Positions 23,211 through 34,264 of a DNA stretch of 64,000 bases are shown here, one piece after another; the first letter of the stretch is position 1; every line of letters starts with the position of its first letter. Both the position numbers and the translations under genes were made by a program. The notes below the pieces were generated by a model that worked only from the letters and a program-made list of their open reading frames with translations, was not told the DNA's origin and made no database searches. This DNA comes from Mytilus galloprovincialis (taxonomy: Eukaryota > Mollusca > Bivalvia > Mytilida > Mytilidae), in the NCBI RefSeq assembly GCF_965363235.1, contig NC_134845.1, forward strand, positions 26,042,524 to 26,106,523, given 5' to 3'.

Positions 23211-23570
23211 AAGAATTGAATGCTTCTTTTTGTAAATTTATTGGGGTGTAAAAGCGTTGACCGAAGTACATTTTGTATGAAGCGCGCAAGCGCTTCATTC
23301 TAAAAATGTACGCACGGTCAACGCTTTTACAACCCTATAAAGTTACAAAAAGAAGCATTCAATACTTATAATTACATTTTTTAGCTATGATCATGAAAAC
23401 ACGAATTTTATATATTTTATTGTTTAATTCTTCTGTGCACTTTATTGTTGGAGCACGTGTTATCATGAGTGAAAAGTTGTATTGAGCAATGCAACTGCTT
23501 ACGTAATAACACTTGATGTGCAGTTAGCCAATCAGAATAAAATATTATAATGAAACATACATCTAATGTA
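23211..23570 (-). mobile_element. Foldback family F, with intact hairpin
   Basis: The stretch 23211-23366 is an inverted repeat: AATTGAATGCTTCTTTTTGT pairs with ACAAAAAGAAGCATTCAATA, and the centre is GAAGCGC-GCAA-GCGCTTC. The right arm runs on into the family body (AGTGCACAGA / CACGTG / CAATCAG blocks) up to about 23570. Related copies are at 21950-22215 and 49680-49960. Confidence 0.75.
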
Positions 23571-24239
23571 ATTATTCTGATTTAATACCAAAATTATGCA
23601 TAGCAAATACAGGCTAGTGAAGATAAGGTTAAGTGAACAATGGTCCACATTTACAAATTCGGCATGGTAATCTGTAATTAAGGAATAATTCTTAGAACGT
23701 AGTGTCAATTATTACATTGTATATTTAACGCTTCGATCATTTAAAATATTTGAAATTCCGTATAAAATTAACCTGAATATCTTGTTCAAAACGATAGCTA
23801 GGAGGGTCTGAATGGTGTTTACAGACATGACAAAAAGAAAAAAGAAAAATAGGACATATAACAAAAAGAGAAAAGCATGGTGTTAAAACATAAAAAAACG
23901 AAAATGGGTAACAGAAAAATAAGAAAAGAGAAACTGGTTTAAATGAATAAACAATGATACAAAAATAAAGACATCATATAGAAATTCAGCTTTTATACAT
24001 GTAATAGGGTAAATATACAATAAAGGAAATTATGTTAAGTATTCAAATTGACAAAAAACAGTGTTGTCCTTTAAATTCCGGAATAATTATATAGAACATA
24101 TTATTACAAGAATTTTAATGAAATTAGAACAAATTTTGGACAGAATTGTTGGCTTCTTTTTTCAACATTGAATAATACGCTTATATGTTTGATTGGAGCT
24201 TTTAGTTTAAGATTAGTGAATTAGGTTGCATAGATATTA

Positions 24240-24395
24240 TGAATAAGCTTATCATAGATACCAGGATTAAAACTTTATATTTACGCCAGACGCGCGTTTC
24301 GTCTGCAAAAGACTAGAATAGAGTACGAAGTTGAAGAGCATTGAGGACCAAATATTCCTAAATATTTTGTCAAATAGAATGAGAAAGAATTTATA
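24240..24395 (+). repeat. Dispersed repeat family R2
   Basis: Carries ATCATAGATACCAGGATTAA, CGCCAGACGCGCGTTTCGTC and GAAGTTGAAGAGCATTGAGG. The same order is seen at 58995-59180. Fragments lie at 53060-53145, 56160-56235 (both inverted) and 59375-59420. I recognise it as an abundant mussel repeat. Class unknown. Confidence 0.75.
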
Positions 24396-24437
24396 CCGTA
24401 TTGACGAGAATGCATTGTACATTATGATATTCATTTG

Positions 24438-24690
24438 TTAATTGCCCGAGTGGTCTAAGTAGTTACTACTGTCACCACTAGCCAGTCCACACTGAGGTTG
24501 TGAGTTCGAACCCCGCTCGTGTGGTTGCACTCGACTCTAGTCTAAATTGACTAGGATTGTCAGTTTTTCTATCGAAGGTCGGTGGTTTTCTATGGGCACT
24601 CCGGCTTCCTCCACCAATATAAACTGGCCGCAACGAAATAGCCTAAATGCGGTGCTTAAAAGTGACGTTTGACACCAAAAATAAAAATAA
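24438..24690 (+). mobile_element. tRNA-derived SINE
   Basis: The head looks like a Ser/Leu-type tRNA: TTGCCCGAGTGGTCTAAG as A box and GTGAGTTCGAACCCC (near 24498-24513) as B box, the two internal RNA polymerase III promoter elements. A body with TGGGCACTCCGGCTTCCTCC and ACTGGCCGCAACGAAATAGC follows, then GACACCAAAAATAAAAATAA. The body resembles the conserved central domain of the MetaSINE superfamily known from molluscs; that name is from memory. It looks nearly full length. Confidence 0.82.
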
Positions 24691-25689
24691 TCAAACCATT
24701 ACATACTCCTATAAAAGATTTTCAAATGTTTCTGAATGTAGTTTTCTCCTTTCAAGGGCCAAATAAGGTCTTAAACAACCTTTTAGCAGATAATCTAAAA
24801 TTGCAATATCAATATTGCAAGGCACTGATGTTTAAAAAAAGAAACTCAGACCTTGTTAACCGAGTAAAAGCGAGATGAACTGTACATGTATCCAAATTCA
24901 AATTAAATGCAGATATTTGTTTGTTTTGTTTTTTTATATATTTTTATAGAGATGTGCACCAAGCTTGATTAGGTTTCAAGTGATGACTGTTCATATAAAC
25001 ATATAAAAGCGGATCCAAATTTTACCTATATTCCCTTACATACTTTTCATTAATTGTTGCGGAGGATTCGTAGCCACCATTTCCAGCAGACTCGGATTAG
25101 AATAATTGGTGTGATATAGGTCTTTGTTTGCTCCCATGAACACAATTTATTTAAGTTGCCTTAGTCATATGAAATCTGTTGTATTGCCTTTATTTCCTTT
25201 CAGTAATCGTTTAATAAGAAGCGTTGAATCTTACATATAATCATGCATCAACAAAAATATTTATTAGGTAAACAAGTTATTTGCGATTTAAATATCCTTC
25301 AACCAGAAAAAAAAACCCATTCATTTATCTACAGTTAATCGTTAATAATTTTCCTCTGACTAGTACGTACTACAGCAAATTTCAGATAAACGAAGGACAA
25401 CCCTAATTAATTCAAGCGCAAAACTAAAAATGATAGTTAATGTCATACTAATTTTAAGGAAATGTAAAATGAAATTGCATTTTATCAATATAAATGACGT
25501 GTGTGTTACGCACTTTTGGATTTAAGTTCCCGATGAACGTACTAGGATGAACAGCAAAATACATCGAAGGTCCTTCACAACCTTGGCTTAGTTTTTCAAT
25601 AATTTCTCGTCCTAATCATGCTTAAATATTTGCCACTGAGCTTTACATGCAATCACTATCATTCTTTCCCCATTGGACTTAAGATAGAT

Positions 25690-27890
25690 AACTTAGTCTA
25701 GACTTGGTTATCATGGAATTCACGAATGGAGTCGATCTCGTTTCGTGTGAAGCAGGTCCGTTTTTGTCTGACCACTGCGCCATAAAAGTGACAACGAGGG
25801 TACAAAAAAGAGAACATTGTCAATAAATCCATTTCATTTCGAAACTTCAAAAATATGAACAAACAAAATTTCACAGAAGATCTCCAAAAATTGTCACTAG
25901 ATTCCGATAACGTTGAAACCTTTGTTGGCGAATTTGAGAACACTATCGAATCTTTACTTAATACTCATGCACCAATGCAGGAAGAGCCACAAATATGTAG
26001 AGCACCCAAGCCCTGGTTTAACGAAACGATCATGTCTTTGCAACGACTCATGCGGAAATCGGAAAGACTCTGACGTATACACCGAAAACCGTGTGATTAC
26101 GAAATTTATAAATCATCCATGAACAAATACCACCATGAACTTAGAAATGAGAAACATTCCATTCTTACACATGTAGTCAAAAAATACTTTCTTTTTAAGG
26201 TGATTCTAAAAAGCTATATAAATTCGTAAAAGACTTAACAGGCAGTAAGTCGGAAAATCCGATGCTAGCCGTTGAAAACGAAAACGAACTTTCCGATAAA
26301 TTTGCAGACTTCTTCATGAACAAAAAAAAAACAATTCGTGATTCTCTGAAAGACTTTGACGATTACAAACCATTTTTCAAAGACGTTCCATTATTTACAT
26401 CATTTAAAAATCTTTCAGAAGACGAAGTTAAGACCATCATAAATAAATTGCAATGTAAATTATGTGAACTTGACATTTTGCCTACGAAAGTACTTAAATC
26501 GTTCCTTATTGAATTGTTGCCTTTATCACAAAGTAAGTTAACTTGTCTCTTAGTCAAGGCGTCTTCCCATTAAGATGGAAGCAAGCGGTAGTTAGGCCTC
26601 TGCTGCAAAAGGCTGGTCTTGAACTAATTTACTCAAATTATAGACCAGTAAGCAACTTGTCTTTCCTGTCTAAATTAATTGAAAACTGTTCGCTATATAG
26701 ACTGAATGAACACATGAAAGATCATGATCTCCTTCCTACAAGCCAATCTGAGTATCGTCAATTCCATTCGTGCGAATCGGCCCTTCTACGACTCGATAGT
26801 GACATACTCGATGGGATAGAGCATCAAGAAGTCACCGCTATGATCGCCGTTGATTTAAGTGCATCATTCGATACTGTAGATCATAGTATTTTGATAAAAT
26901 TACTCGAATATCAGTACGGTGTAAATGGAACCGCAGTTAAATGGATCGATTCCTATTTAAGACCTCGAAGCTGTCGTGTAAATGTCAGCTCTACAACATC
27001 ATCAGAGCGACAACTTGAGTGTAGCGTACCACAGGGAAGTTGCTTAGGTCCCTGGCTTTATTTAGTCTACGCCGGAACTCTATTCGACATTATTCCACCA
27101 TCTATTACTGTGTACGGATTTGCAGACGACCATACTGCTAATAAACGTTTCGTGCCAACATTAACGAATGAGATGGATGCAATTCGTTACTTACAGGACT
27201 GCGCTGTTCGTATAAACACCTGGATGAACAGTAACAAACTAAAAATGAACAATGCGGAAACAGAGTTTTTTCTTTTTGGCAGTCGACACCAACTCTCTAA
27301 ATTTCAGACAAAAGAAATAATCATTTGTGGAGATGTTATAAAATCAAAAACATGTATACGGTACTTAGGAGCTTTTCTGGATGAGACTCTAAACTTCAAA
27401 GAAGCAACTGAAACTTTGGTCTTATCTTTGGTTATATCACATTTAGATTATTGCAATGTTATACTTTTTGGAATTTTACAAACTGATTTATATAAATTGC
27501 AACGTATACAGAATATGTTTGCCAAACTTGTGTTAAACCGTTCTAAGTATGATAGTGCCAAGCAGGCATTGTTTAACTTACACTGGCTTCCGATCAAAGC
27601 CAGAATTACATTCAAAATCTTAACATATATGTACAACTGTCATGTAGGTAATGCACCGTCATATTTGATCAAGTTGTTAAATCCTCAAGTGTCGAAACGT
27701 TCATTAAGGTCGTCAGAGTCATCTATTGGTTGTTATGCAGTCCCATATAACAAAAAGAAAACTTTAGAAGCTTTAGTACTATTGGGCCAAAATTCTGGAA
27801 TGAACTAGGTACAAATGTAAGAAACCCTGAATCTTTGGATACTTTTAAATGTCGGTTGAAAACATGTGAATTTCAAAAATTATTTTGAAC
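25690..27890 (+). mobile_element. CR1/L2-type LINE, 5'-truncated and frameshifted
   Basis: Coding traces start with the end of an AP endonuclease (LSDHCAIKV near 25765) and run through the RT linker (25855-26073), the start of the RT (26262-26573) and the main RT frame (26543-27808). The pieces lie in three frames, so at least two shifts exist, and most of the endonuclease is absent. Style ([22 protein letters not shown] near the end) points to the CR1/L2/Jockey side of LINEs. No poly(A) or target duplication was recognised. It cannot move by itself. Confidence 0.85.
26543..27808 (+). CDS. CR1-like reverse transcriptase fragment
   Basis: A 421-residue open frame. It holds the RT fingers ([30 protein letters not shown]), the palm ([18 protein letters not shown]), the box [19 protein letters not shown], the catalytic YGFADDH near residue 190, and thumb/C-terminal parts ([24 protein letters not shown]). 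The F-A-D-D residues are present. Upstream RT residues sit in another frame (26262-26573, ending around 26540), so no full protein is made. It belongs to the decayed LINE and is not a host gene. Confidence 0.85.
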   Translation: MSLSQGVFPLRWKQAVVRPLLQKAGLELIYSNYRPVSNLSFLSKLIENCSLYRLNEHMKDHDLLPTSQSEYRQFHSCESALLRLDSDILDGIEHQEVTAMIAVDLSASFDTVDHSILIKLLEYQYGVNGTAVKWIDSYLRPRSCRVNVSSTTSSERQLECSVPQGSCLGPWLYLVYAGTLFDIIPPSITVYGFADDHTANKRFVPTLTNEMDAIRYLQDCAVRINTWMNSNKLKMNNAETEFFLFGSRHQLSKFQTKEIIICGDVIKSKTCIRYLGAFLDETLNFKEATETLVLSLVISHLDYCNVILFGILQTDLYKLQRIQNMFAKLVLNRSKYDSAKQALFNLHWLPIKARITFKILTYMYNCHVGNAPSYLIKLLNPQVSKRSLRSSESSIGCYAVPYNKKKTLEALVLLGQNSGMN

Positions 27891-28059
27891 ATTTCTGACT
27901 TTTTTTTGTGTATCACAGTATATATTTTCAATTTTTGGTATAGTTCATACATATTGTATTTTTGTATAGTATTTTTGTATGTTATATGTCATTTATGTAC
28001 AACGCCGTTGAATACATATTGTATATTTAACAAAACTTTAAAAGAGATGATTTTAGCTT

Positions 28060-28310
28060 TCAAATTACAAAAGTTTCATCTCTATGTAGCAACATTTCAG
28101 CAGCGCCTGCATACAGAATATATATCTCCGAGTTGATAGGATATGCCAGGGCTTGAATTGATTTTTAAGCATTTTTTTACCTGAAAGAGGGATGCTACTC
28201 ACACAAGGAAGCCATAAACCCAAACGTTCCAATGGTAAAGTTTAAAACACCCCTTCGTTTGGTTTTTAATAAGGACGAGTTGGTTAACCGTTATTAAATA
28301 TCTTTTCGAA
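28060..28310 (+). mobile_element. Penelope-like fragment
   Basis: TAGCAACATT-CAGCAGCGCCTGCATAC and the following 200 bp, ending GACGAGTTGGTTAACCGTTA, match the C-terminal RT part at 840-1055. Many changes and small indels are present. It is a short, old fragment right after the CR1 piece. Confidence 0.75.
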
Positions 28311-28867
28311 AAGTATAATTTCCATGAAGACTTACGTAAATGGACTATCAAAAGTCCTTAATTTTTTTGGACTTACTACATGTAAGTCAATGTATCTTTT
28401 GTAATTTATAGAAAGCAGGCATGTCGCATTTTTAAATCTTTATTTGCATATCGTGCTTCATTTACTAACAAGAATAATCAATGTATGTTCGATAAGGTCC
28501 TAAAATGGCCCCCTTTTTTAACGTAAATTTCAAATTCGGATTTATTGACCAATATCACGATAAATTATAGCTAATACATTGACTAGATAGGATATAAGCC
28601 ATTTTGTTGAAAATTTTACGTTTCTGCGTTTCATTTTGACGTCACAAGTTGTACGCATATTGATTTTTCACAAAAAATCAATGAAAATGGATAAATTTCC
28701 ATAGATTATTGGACTGGAAACATAGAGCTCATACGTCGACAACAAAGATCTTTTAGAATAATGTTTGTGAAGACATTTCACATGTTTCATACGAATATGA
28801 AGCTTGTCTACGCCTGCGCTCTATGTTTCCTGGTCCTTTATTTGGTTGAAATCCAGCTGATTTTGTC

Positions 28868-28887
28868 AAAGGAGAAGGTATGATAAG
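28868..28887. repeat. Inverted repeat, left partner
   Basis: AAAGGAGAAGGTATGATAAG is the exact reverse complement of 36054-36073. Confidence 0.85.
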
Positions 28888-28993
28888 GGACGTTTTTGGC
28901 CCCCTCCCCAAAGAAGCCTTTATTCGTACCATTGCTAGCCTTAGTATAGAAACTTAGAAAAAAAATATTTTTTTTATGTTCCGGTAAAAAGAA

Positions 28994-29965
28994 GGTTGCC
29001 TAGCAACCGTTTTAATTATATAATAAAATAAGCAGATATAAATTGCTGTATCTGTACAAATAACCATATTTCCAGATAAGATGGTTGGTTTGAGAATAAC
29101 TTGAAGTTACAAATAAATAGTCACTTCAATTTGAGTTTACAGGATGCTTAGCAACAACCTAACAACAGAAATATTCCCTAGCAACGGTTAATTAAAGGTG
29201 ATTTTTGTCCTTTTAAGAATGCATCTAGCATTGTTTGTGTTCATATAATGGTGTTTCATTATAATACAATGTGTGAGTAATCCATATCTTTTTTTTACTA
29301 GGTTTATATTGAGCCTAGCAACACAAATGTTGTTTAGCAACAGCATAAAATATTTAATTAAAGCTAACTGCAAATGAAGTAGTCATTTTATTGTACTAGT
29401 ACAAATAAATGCGAAAACAGAATGCATGTTTAAGAATAACAATTGGTAAGAAATGAAAATGTCAGTTTAATTGTAGCTCTATTGTATAAATGCTTGACAA
29501 CAACGTAGTAACAGAAATGGTGCATAGCAACGGTTAACAATTTATAAGATACTAGTATGTTACAGGTCTTTTTAGTCACTCTTTTTACATATAACTGCAT
29601 AAAAGTTCATTAGAAGATCTTTTCATAGAGCAATTTTTCTCACAAGAACAGTTTATTGCCTAGCAACAGATTTTACTGAATACCATAAAATATCCTTTAT
29701 TGGTGAACTATCTCTTTGAAATGGTTATGAAATATTTAAAATACTTTAGGTGGTGTCAAATGCTTAAAATTATCGAGATGCATATTTAGTATGCGTTGTG
29801 TTACAGTAATAGCTTCAATCTAGTAATGGCCATGATCTCTGGAAACCACTGAGGACTTTATTAGGCAATATTAAAATTTTGAGTAACGGCTTGCGTTTGC
29901 TTTTGGTAGTTCTAGTTATCAACATCATGTATATATTTATTAGTATTTCCTTAGCAACAACAGCA
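28994..29965. repeat. Degenerate 320-340 bp tandem repeat with CTAGCAAC motifs
   Basis: Units start near 28997, 29316 and 29657. Within them the segment GAT/AATGCTT..CAACAAC..AACAGAAAT...AGCAACGGTTAA at 29147 recurs at 29490. TAGCAAC occurs at about 29000, 29151, 29176, 29317, 29334, 29520, 29660 and 29951. The first site, GTTGCCTAGCAACC, is an almost perfect palindrome like an RFX X-box. The array lies 3' of the transposase gene inside the putative transposon. Confidence 0.7.
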
Positions 29966-30653
29966 AGTCAGAAGGGAAAGTGTTTTAACAAACATATTAA
30001 GATACTTTTCAAGAGTATTATTATTCTAGTTTGTACCATCTTATATTCTAAACTTTAAAATCAACAAAAATAATTTTCCATTGCTCCAAACAGGTAAGGT
30101 TTTCGACTTATGTTAGACTTATAAATTCAGTGGGTATCATGGAAACACAAAATATATTTAATACGTGACTATTACATAACCATGATAACAGCATTCTACT
30201 TTTTTTATGTTACTACATTTTAATTGAAAAGTCTTTTCTTATACAAAATACAACAATCTCATGTAAGTTAAATGTATATGAACAGCAATTTGTTTAATAG
30301 CCTGTGTACTCCTTATCGTCTGAGATTTCGATATTCCAATTTTAAGTACACCGAAAATTATATGAAAATATTGTTTTAATACTAACATTTGCATTGACGA
30401 TAAAATTTACTAACATGAATAGGTTATGACCATTTCATTATAGAAAAGTAATTTAACCACAATATAATGACTAAATCAGCATGATTTGGTAAATAATGAG
30501 AGTAAGACATTAGCTATTTGTAAATGCTCATAAAATATGTGAATACATGACTTATTTAAACATTTTCTTGAAAAACAGAATTTTAATTAAAGTTATGCCC
30601 TAAAATATAAGTGAAGGGTAGCTGTCACATACACACAGTTTGTATTAGTTATT
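29966..30653. other. No gene seen
   Basis: AT-rich 3' flank of the transposase gene. No coding or repeat structure that I can support. Confidence 0.5.
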
Positions 30654-31517
30654 TCACTCCTCTGGCAAAGAATCACAGTCACTTTCATCATAACTCGGTA
30701 TGTGAGATGCATCTAAAACAGATGTTTTAAAGTCTCTCCTTGATCCAGACTGCTGTTCAAGTCTTTGATACCCCAGATACCATAGCACACTTGCAACATG
30801 TGCACAACAACCAACTACTCGTGCTCCCGATTTGCATGTACAATACCATCCTTCTATATCTCCTTCGTCACTGTAACTTGTGAAGACAGTATGGGAAAGT
30901 TTGTTACTATGCCTAGATTGTATTTTAATTTTGAGCAGGTTTGCTTTGATTTTGCACACATACAGTTCAAATTTTCCGTCTTCACCCTCATGTTCTCTGA
31001 CATAGTTAGGGGCCTGTTTAAGCTGATATACCCCCATGGTTATTTCTCGTAGTTTATCCATACTCAGAACTGGAAAATCAGCTAGTTCATCTAAAACATT
31101 TGATGCATCAACTAATTTGTAAATGGTACGTTTGGTCAATAAGCCTTCTTCCGTCACCATCTTTTGGATTGCATTTCCCTTTTTGCATTTTTCAAGCATT
31201 GCTTCGGCAATACTTTTATCCTCAGGGTGTGTACCAGCAAGTGGTGGCCGAAACTTGTTGCAAACAGCGCATACAATCCGTAATAAATCACCAATGATTG
31301 GAATGAAATGGTTAGAAACTACCTTGTCGAAGAACCTCCATTGTTTAACTCGTGCATTCACACTTTCAACGACCCATCTCACTTTTGTTACTAGTCTGCT
31401 GGCGTTGGCTTCTTCTACCGGGTGCTGTTTTGATCCCTTCTTCAGGTAAACGGGCATTTCTACGTTATACCCTTGTTCTCTTAAGAAGTCTACCACGTCT
31501 CTAAATCGACCACACAA
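30654..31517 (-). CDS. Transposase, C-terminal part with SWIM zinc finger
   Basis: A 287-codon frame continuing the protein of 31490-32740 after a frameshift near 31500. It starts with FRDVVDFLREQGYNVEMPVY and then RWVVESVNARVKQWRFF (about residue 50), the usual surroundings of the catalytic glutamate in IS5/Harbinger-type DDE transposases. The C-terminal part has a SWIM finger, C-T-C-x9-C-x-H (residues about 225-240), a zinc module that binds DNA or protein. The tail is acidic (ESDCDSLPEE). The first codon of this frame is TTG, so it is not an independent gene. Confidence 0.8.
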   Translation of the reverse strand: MCGRFRDVVDFLREQGYNVEMPVYLKKGSKQHPVEEANASRLVTKVRWVVESVNARVKQWRFFDKVVSNHFIPIIGDLLRIVCAVCNKFRPPLAGTHPEDKSIAEAMLEKCKKGNAIQKMVTEEGLLTKRTIYKLVDASNVLDELADFPVLSMDKLREITMGVYQLKQAPNYVREHEGEDGKFELYVCKIKANLLKIKIQSRHSNKLSHTVFTSYSDEGDIEGWYCTCKSGARVVGCCAHVASVLWYLGYQRLEQQSGSRRDFKTSVLDASHIPSYDESDCDSLPEE

Positions 31518-32740
31518 ACATCGCTAGTCTCTAGCCACTCATTCATGCCTTCGGCATTGACAGAAATCATGTGCTTTGTTATTGCCGCGTCATTATTTTT
31601 TCCGTTTGCAAAATAGGGACCCAGTACTGACAGGATATATCCATCTGTTCCTACTATGACCATTGGTTTAACTAGCGGTCTGTTTTTATGCAGGCTGTAT
31701 GATAACCTCTGAAATTCATAATCAGCGCTTTTCTGGAGGTAGATATAAGTACCGTCCATGACAATAATTGCAGCATCTTCAGAATCATTGGCAAACAGAG
31801 TTTTTGCTATTTGAGTGGTGTGGTTCCGAACAAAATCTTCGTGGCTTATATGCTGAAACCCAATGAAATGTGGTACAAAATCCTGCATAAGGGAAACTCT
31901 GGCACTATGAATACATCTTTGCACTTGGCTTTTGGTTAACGAAAATATTGTTCCAAGTATATGATTTGGAAGTCCTGTCCTTAGTTTTGTTAACAAGACA
32001 GCTATACATGTGCGTACAGACCTAACATTGGTTTGACGTGCTGATACAATATATGAGGAGAGTTCATTGAATTGCTGCTTTGATAATCCAGTTAGATTGT
32101 AATAGTCACCATCAGATAATGATAATGGATTGTCAAAATTCAGGATATGAGAGGTTGCCAAGGTTTTTCTCACATTTTCTAATAATGAAGTTATATCAGA
32201 ACGATTCATATATGTTGTAGTGTATTTTGCAGTTAATGCTTGAAGTGATGTGTCGTCGAAAAGTTGTTCAGATAAATGATGTTTGCAACAGCGTGTATTT
32301 CCATCTATAAAAACGGCATTTTTTATAAAGGCTTGGGTTCTTGCCTGTAAAGGAACTTTGCATAACTTATTTCTACTGGTACCTTCCTTCTTGCATACAA
32401 TGCAGAATCTATGTGATGTGTGAGTGGAAGAAATATTCAGTTCAATTTGTTTCGGACTTAATATTTTCGTGGATACGGCTTCTTCTGTATTTATAACAAA
32501 CTCAGAGTCACTGTCATCTGTAATACACTCGGAAAGACAGTTTGAAACTTTCTGTTCATTGTTTACTTTTTTTAGTGTTTTCCTGTATATTGATCTGCAC
32601 TTCTCACATATCACATCATTTTCTTCAAGGTTTCGCTCAATTCTTTTTCTTACAAACTGTTTCAGTGCTTTAGTTGTTATCTTACGTCTGGATTTTAGAT
32701 GACATCTACCACAAACCACACACTTGAACTCTTTAGCCAT
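31490..32740 (-). CDS. DDE transposase (IS5/Harbinger-like), N-terminal part
   Basis: A 416-residue frame from an ATG 9 bp inside a TTTTTCCAG splice acceptor. N-terminal Cys pairs (CVVCGRC, CEKC) and a second C/H cluster near residues 110-160 (CIVCKKEG...CCKHHL) look like DNA-binding zinc modules. A helix-turn-helix follows (about 215-285: LTGLSKQQFNELSSYIV, then CIAVLLTKLRTGLPNHILG). The DDE core starts with IIVMDGTYIYL (first Asp, about 325) and GPYFANGKNNDAAI (second Asp). The frame ends in VCVVDLETW where the usual D-R-G-F-R-D continues in the other frame, so about two codons are lost by a small deletion near 31500. The protein is therefore broken. Confidence 0.85.
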   Translation of the reverse strand: MAKEFKCVVCGRCHLKSRRKITTKALKQFVRKRIERNLEENDVICEKCRSIYRKTLKKVNNEQKVSNCLSECITDDSDSEFVINTEEAVSTKILSPKQIELNISSTHTSHRFCIVCKKEGTSRNKLCKVPLQARTQAFIKNAVFIDGNTRCCKHHLSEQLFDDTSLQALTAKYTTTYMNRSDITSLLENVRKTLATSHILNFDNPLSLSDGDYYNLTGLSKQQFNELSSYIVSARQTNVRSVRTCIAVLLTKLRTGLPNHILGTIFSLTKSQVQRCIHSARVSLMQDFVPHFIGFQHISHEDFVRNHTTQIAKTLFANDSEDAAIIVMDGTYIYLQKSADYEFQRLSYSLHKNRPLVKPMVIVGTDGYILSVLGPYFANGKNNDAAITKHMISVNAEGMNEWLETSDVCVVDLETW

Positions 32741-33169
32741 CAGTCACCTGGAAAAATGTAAACAAATATTATTGATTAATGTAAAAAAAAAATAAAAAAT
32801 ATCAGCACGTAAGATAAGATCAATTTTATTTCCTATAGAGGACCCATAATGGGCATAATCAGTACAGTGATATTCATATTAAAAAAATACAATATAGATA
32901 ATACAAACAAAAAAAAGCCATAACGTGAAATATGCATGAGTTAATAATATATGTAGTCATATAACCCGTAATGTTTAGTGTTTCTTGACCATGCACCAGA
33001 AGCAGCATTACATTCTTTATAAAATAGCTTTTATTTATATTCTAGCACTTTTAATCACAACATGCATAAATAAAAATCAAAAAGGATTATTATAGTATCC
33101 TTCTCGAGGATAGTGCTCACGAACAAGATTGTTAAGCAGTTATCAAAATGCAGAAGTCACCTAGGGCAG
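32741..33169. other. 5' flank of the transposase, no gene seen
   Basis: Begins with a likely splice acceptor (TTTTTCCAG at about 32749-32757 on the minus strand), which suggests the transposase message has an upstream exon. The rest is AT-rich and shows nothing nameable. Confidence 0.45.
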
Positions 33170-33400
33170 GTGCGTAAAGGATATAGTAACATGTTTGTTA
33201 TATAGATGAGACCGTTGGTTTTCCCGTTTGAATGGGTTTACACTAGTAATTTGGGGCCCTTTATAGCTTATTGTTTGGTGTGAGCCAAGGCTCCGTGTTG
33301 AAGGGCACACATTGACCTAAAATGGTTTACTTTTATAAATTATTATTTGGATGGAGAGCTGTCTCATTGGCACTCACACCACATCTTCCTATATATATTT
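33170..33400 (+). repeat. Dispersed repeat, longest example in the window
   Basis: Runs from GAGACCGTTGGTTTTCCCG through GGCCCTTTATAGCTTATTG and GAGCCAAGGCTCCGTGTTG to GAGAGCTGTCTCATTGGCAC. It matches 10495-10560 at its start and 57855-57900, 60190-60245 and 60440-60490 at its tail. I recognise this chain as common in bivalve genomes. Confidence 0.75.
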
Positions 33401-34039
33401 GTAAAGTTTTTGTGCAATGAGAATATTCCGAATTAGATACAGCCTCTAGCGCAACTTGTCCCAATGCTCACTCTGATAAAAAAAAAAACAAAAAAAAAAA
33501 AACAGACAAAATTACACATAAAACACAAACAATTGTATAATCGAAAAAAAAAAATTGAACCCCCTTTTTGTTTACCTCCCCCCTTTGGAGAAATTATCCT
33601 TAAGTAAATCCCAGCCTACTCCTTTAAGGTATGATATCTTGTATTACAAGTTCAATGCGATCCATACACTTTAACACAAGATTTTGTCTGAAAACTGCGA
33701 CTTTCTAAATGTATTACCCCCAAACTTAATCCCTACCTTTCTTTTGTAGTATTGAACCATCTGCTAAAATTTAAAATCGATTCATTCACATAAACTTAAA
33801 TTATTGTTTGGAAACCAAATGTGTCTCGGACGACATGATAGCAATATAACTAAAAAATGTTGCGGTCGTATTAAAAGTCTTTAACAAACAGTTTACGATG
33901 CATGGACTCGATAATATGTATTTGATTTTCGTACATGTATTTATTTTATTACATATATGGTACATAATGCCCCTTTCAAGTATAATCAATAACACTGAAT
34001 AATTTTGCAACTTACATTTAAGTTTAATACATGTTTTCA

Positions 34040-34129
34040 CTACCACCGCCATCTTTTAATGTCTAGGACAATCCATGCGTGAATAAACCAAGCCATGGGT
34101 ATTGCTGCGACGTACAACGTATCTCGAAT
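34040..34129 (-). CDS. Possible small gene, exon 2
   Basis: Follows a TTTTTTTAG acceptor in phase 0 and reads IRDTLYVAAIPMAWFIHAWI, then VLDIKRWRW and stop. The hydrophobic middle could be a membrane helix followed by a basic end. It joins in frame to 35416-35511 to give a 61-residue protein. I do not recognise it. It lies within the putative DNA transposon, upstream of and on the same strand as the transposase, so it may instead be leader sequence of that transcript. Confidence 0.3.
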   Translation of the reverse strand: MRDTLYVAAIPMAWFIHAWIVLDIKRWRW

Positions 34130-34264
34130 CTAAAAAAAGAAAAAAAGTTATGTTGATTAAAAATGTATCATAGATTTTCGCTGTGGTTGGCATGGTTGGG
34201 GTGTGGGGTTTGGTTACTGACTATCCTTTATGGCATAACTGTGCCGACAGCACTTGCCAAATCA

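Noticed and set aside
24438-24520. Functional tRNA gene
   Set aside because: A and B boxes are present, but the sequence runs on into a SINE body and the stems do not close as a tRNA.
25044-25137. Minus-strand stretch starting MGANKDLYHTNYSNPS and ending at a GTATGT
   Set aside because: It has an ATG and a plausible donor in phase 1, but no acceptor, no partner exon, no signal peptide and no recognised family. Chance cannot be excluded.
28994-29965. CRISPR-like array
   Set aside because: Repeats are long, diverged and not separated by uniform spacers, and the DNA is animal.
30798-31449. Plus-strand frames opposite the transposase
   Set aside because: Shadows of the minus-strand coding sequence.
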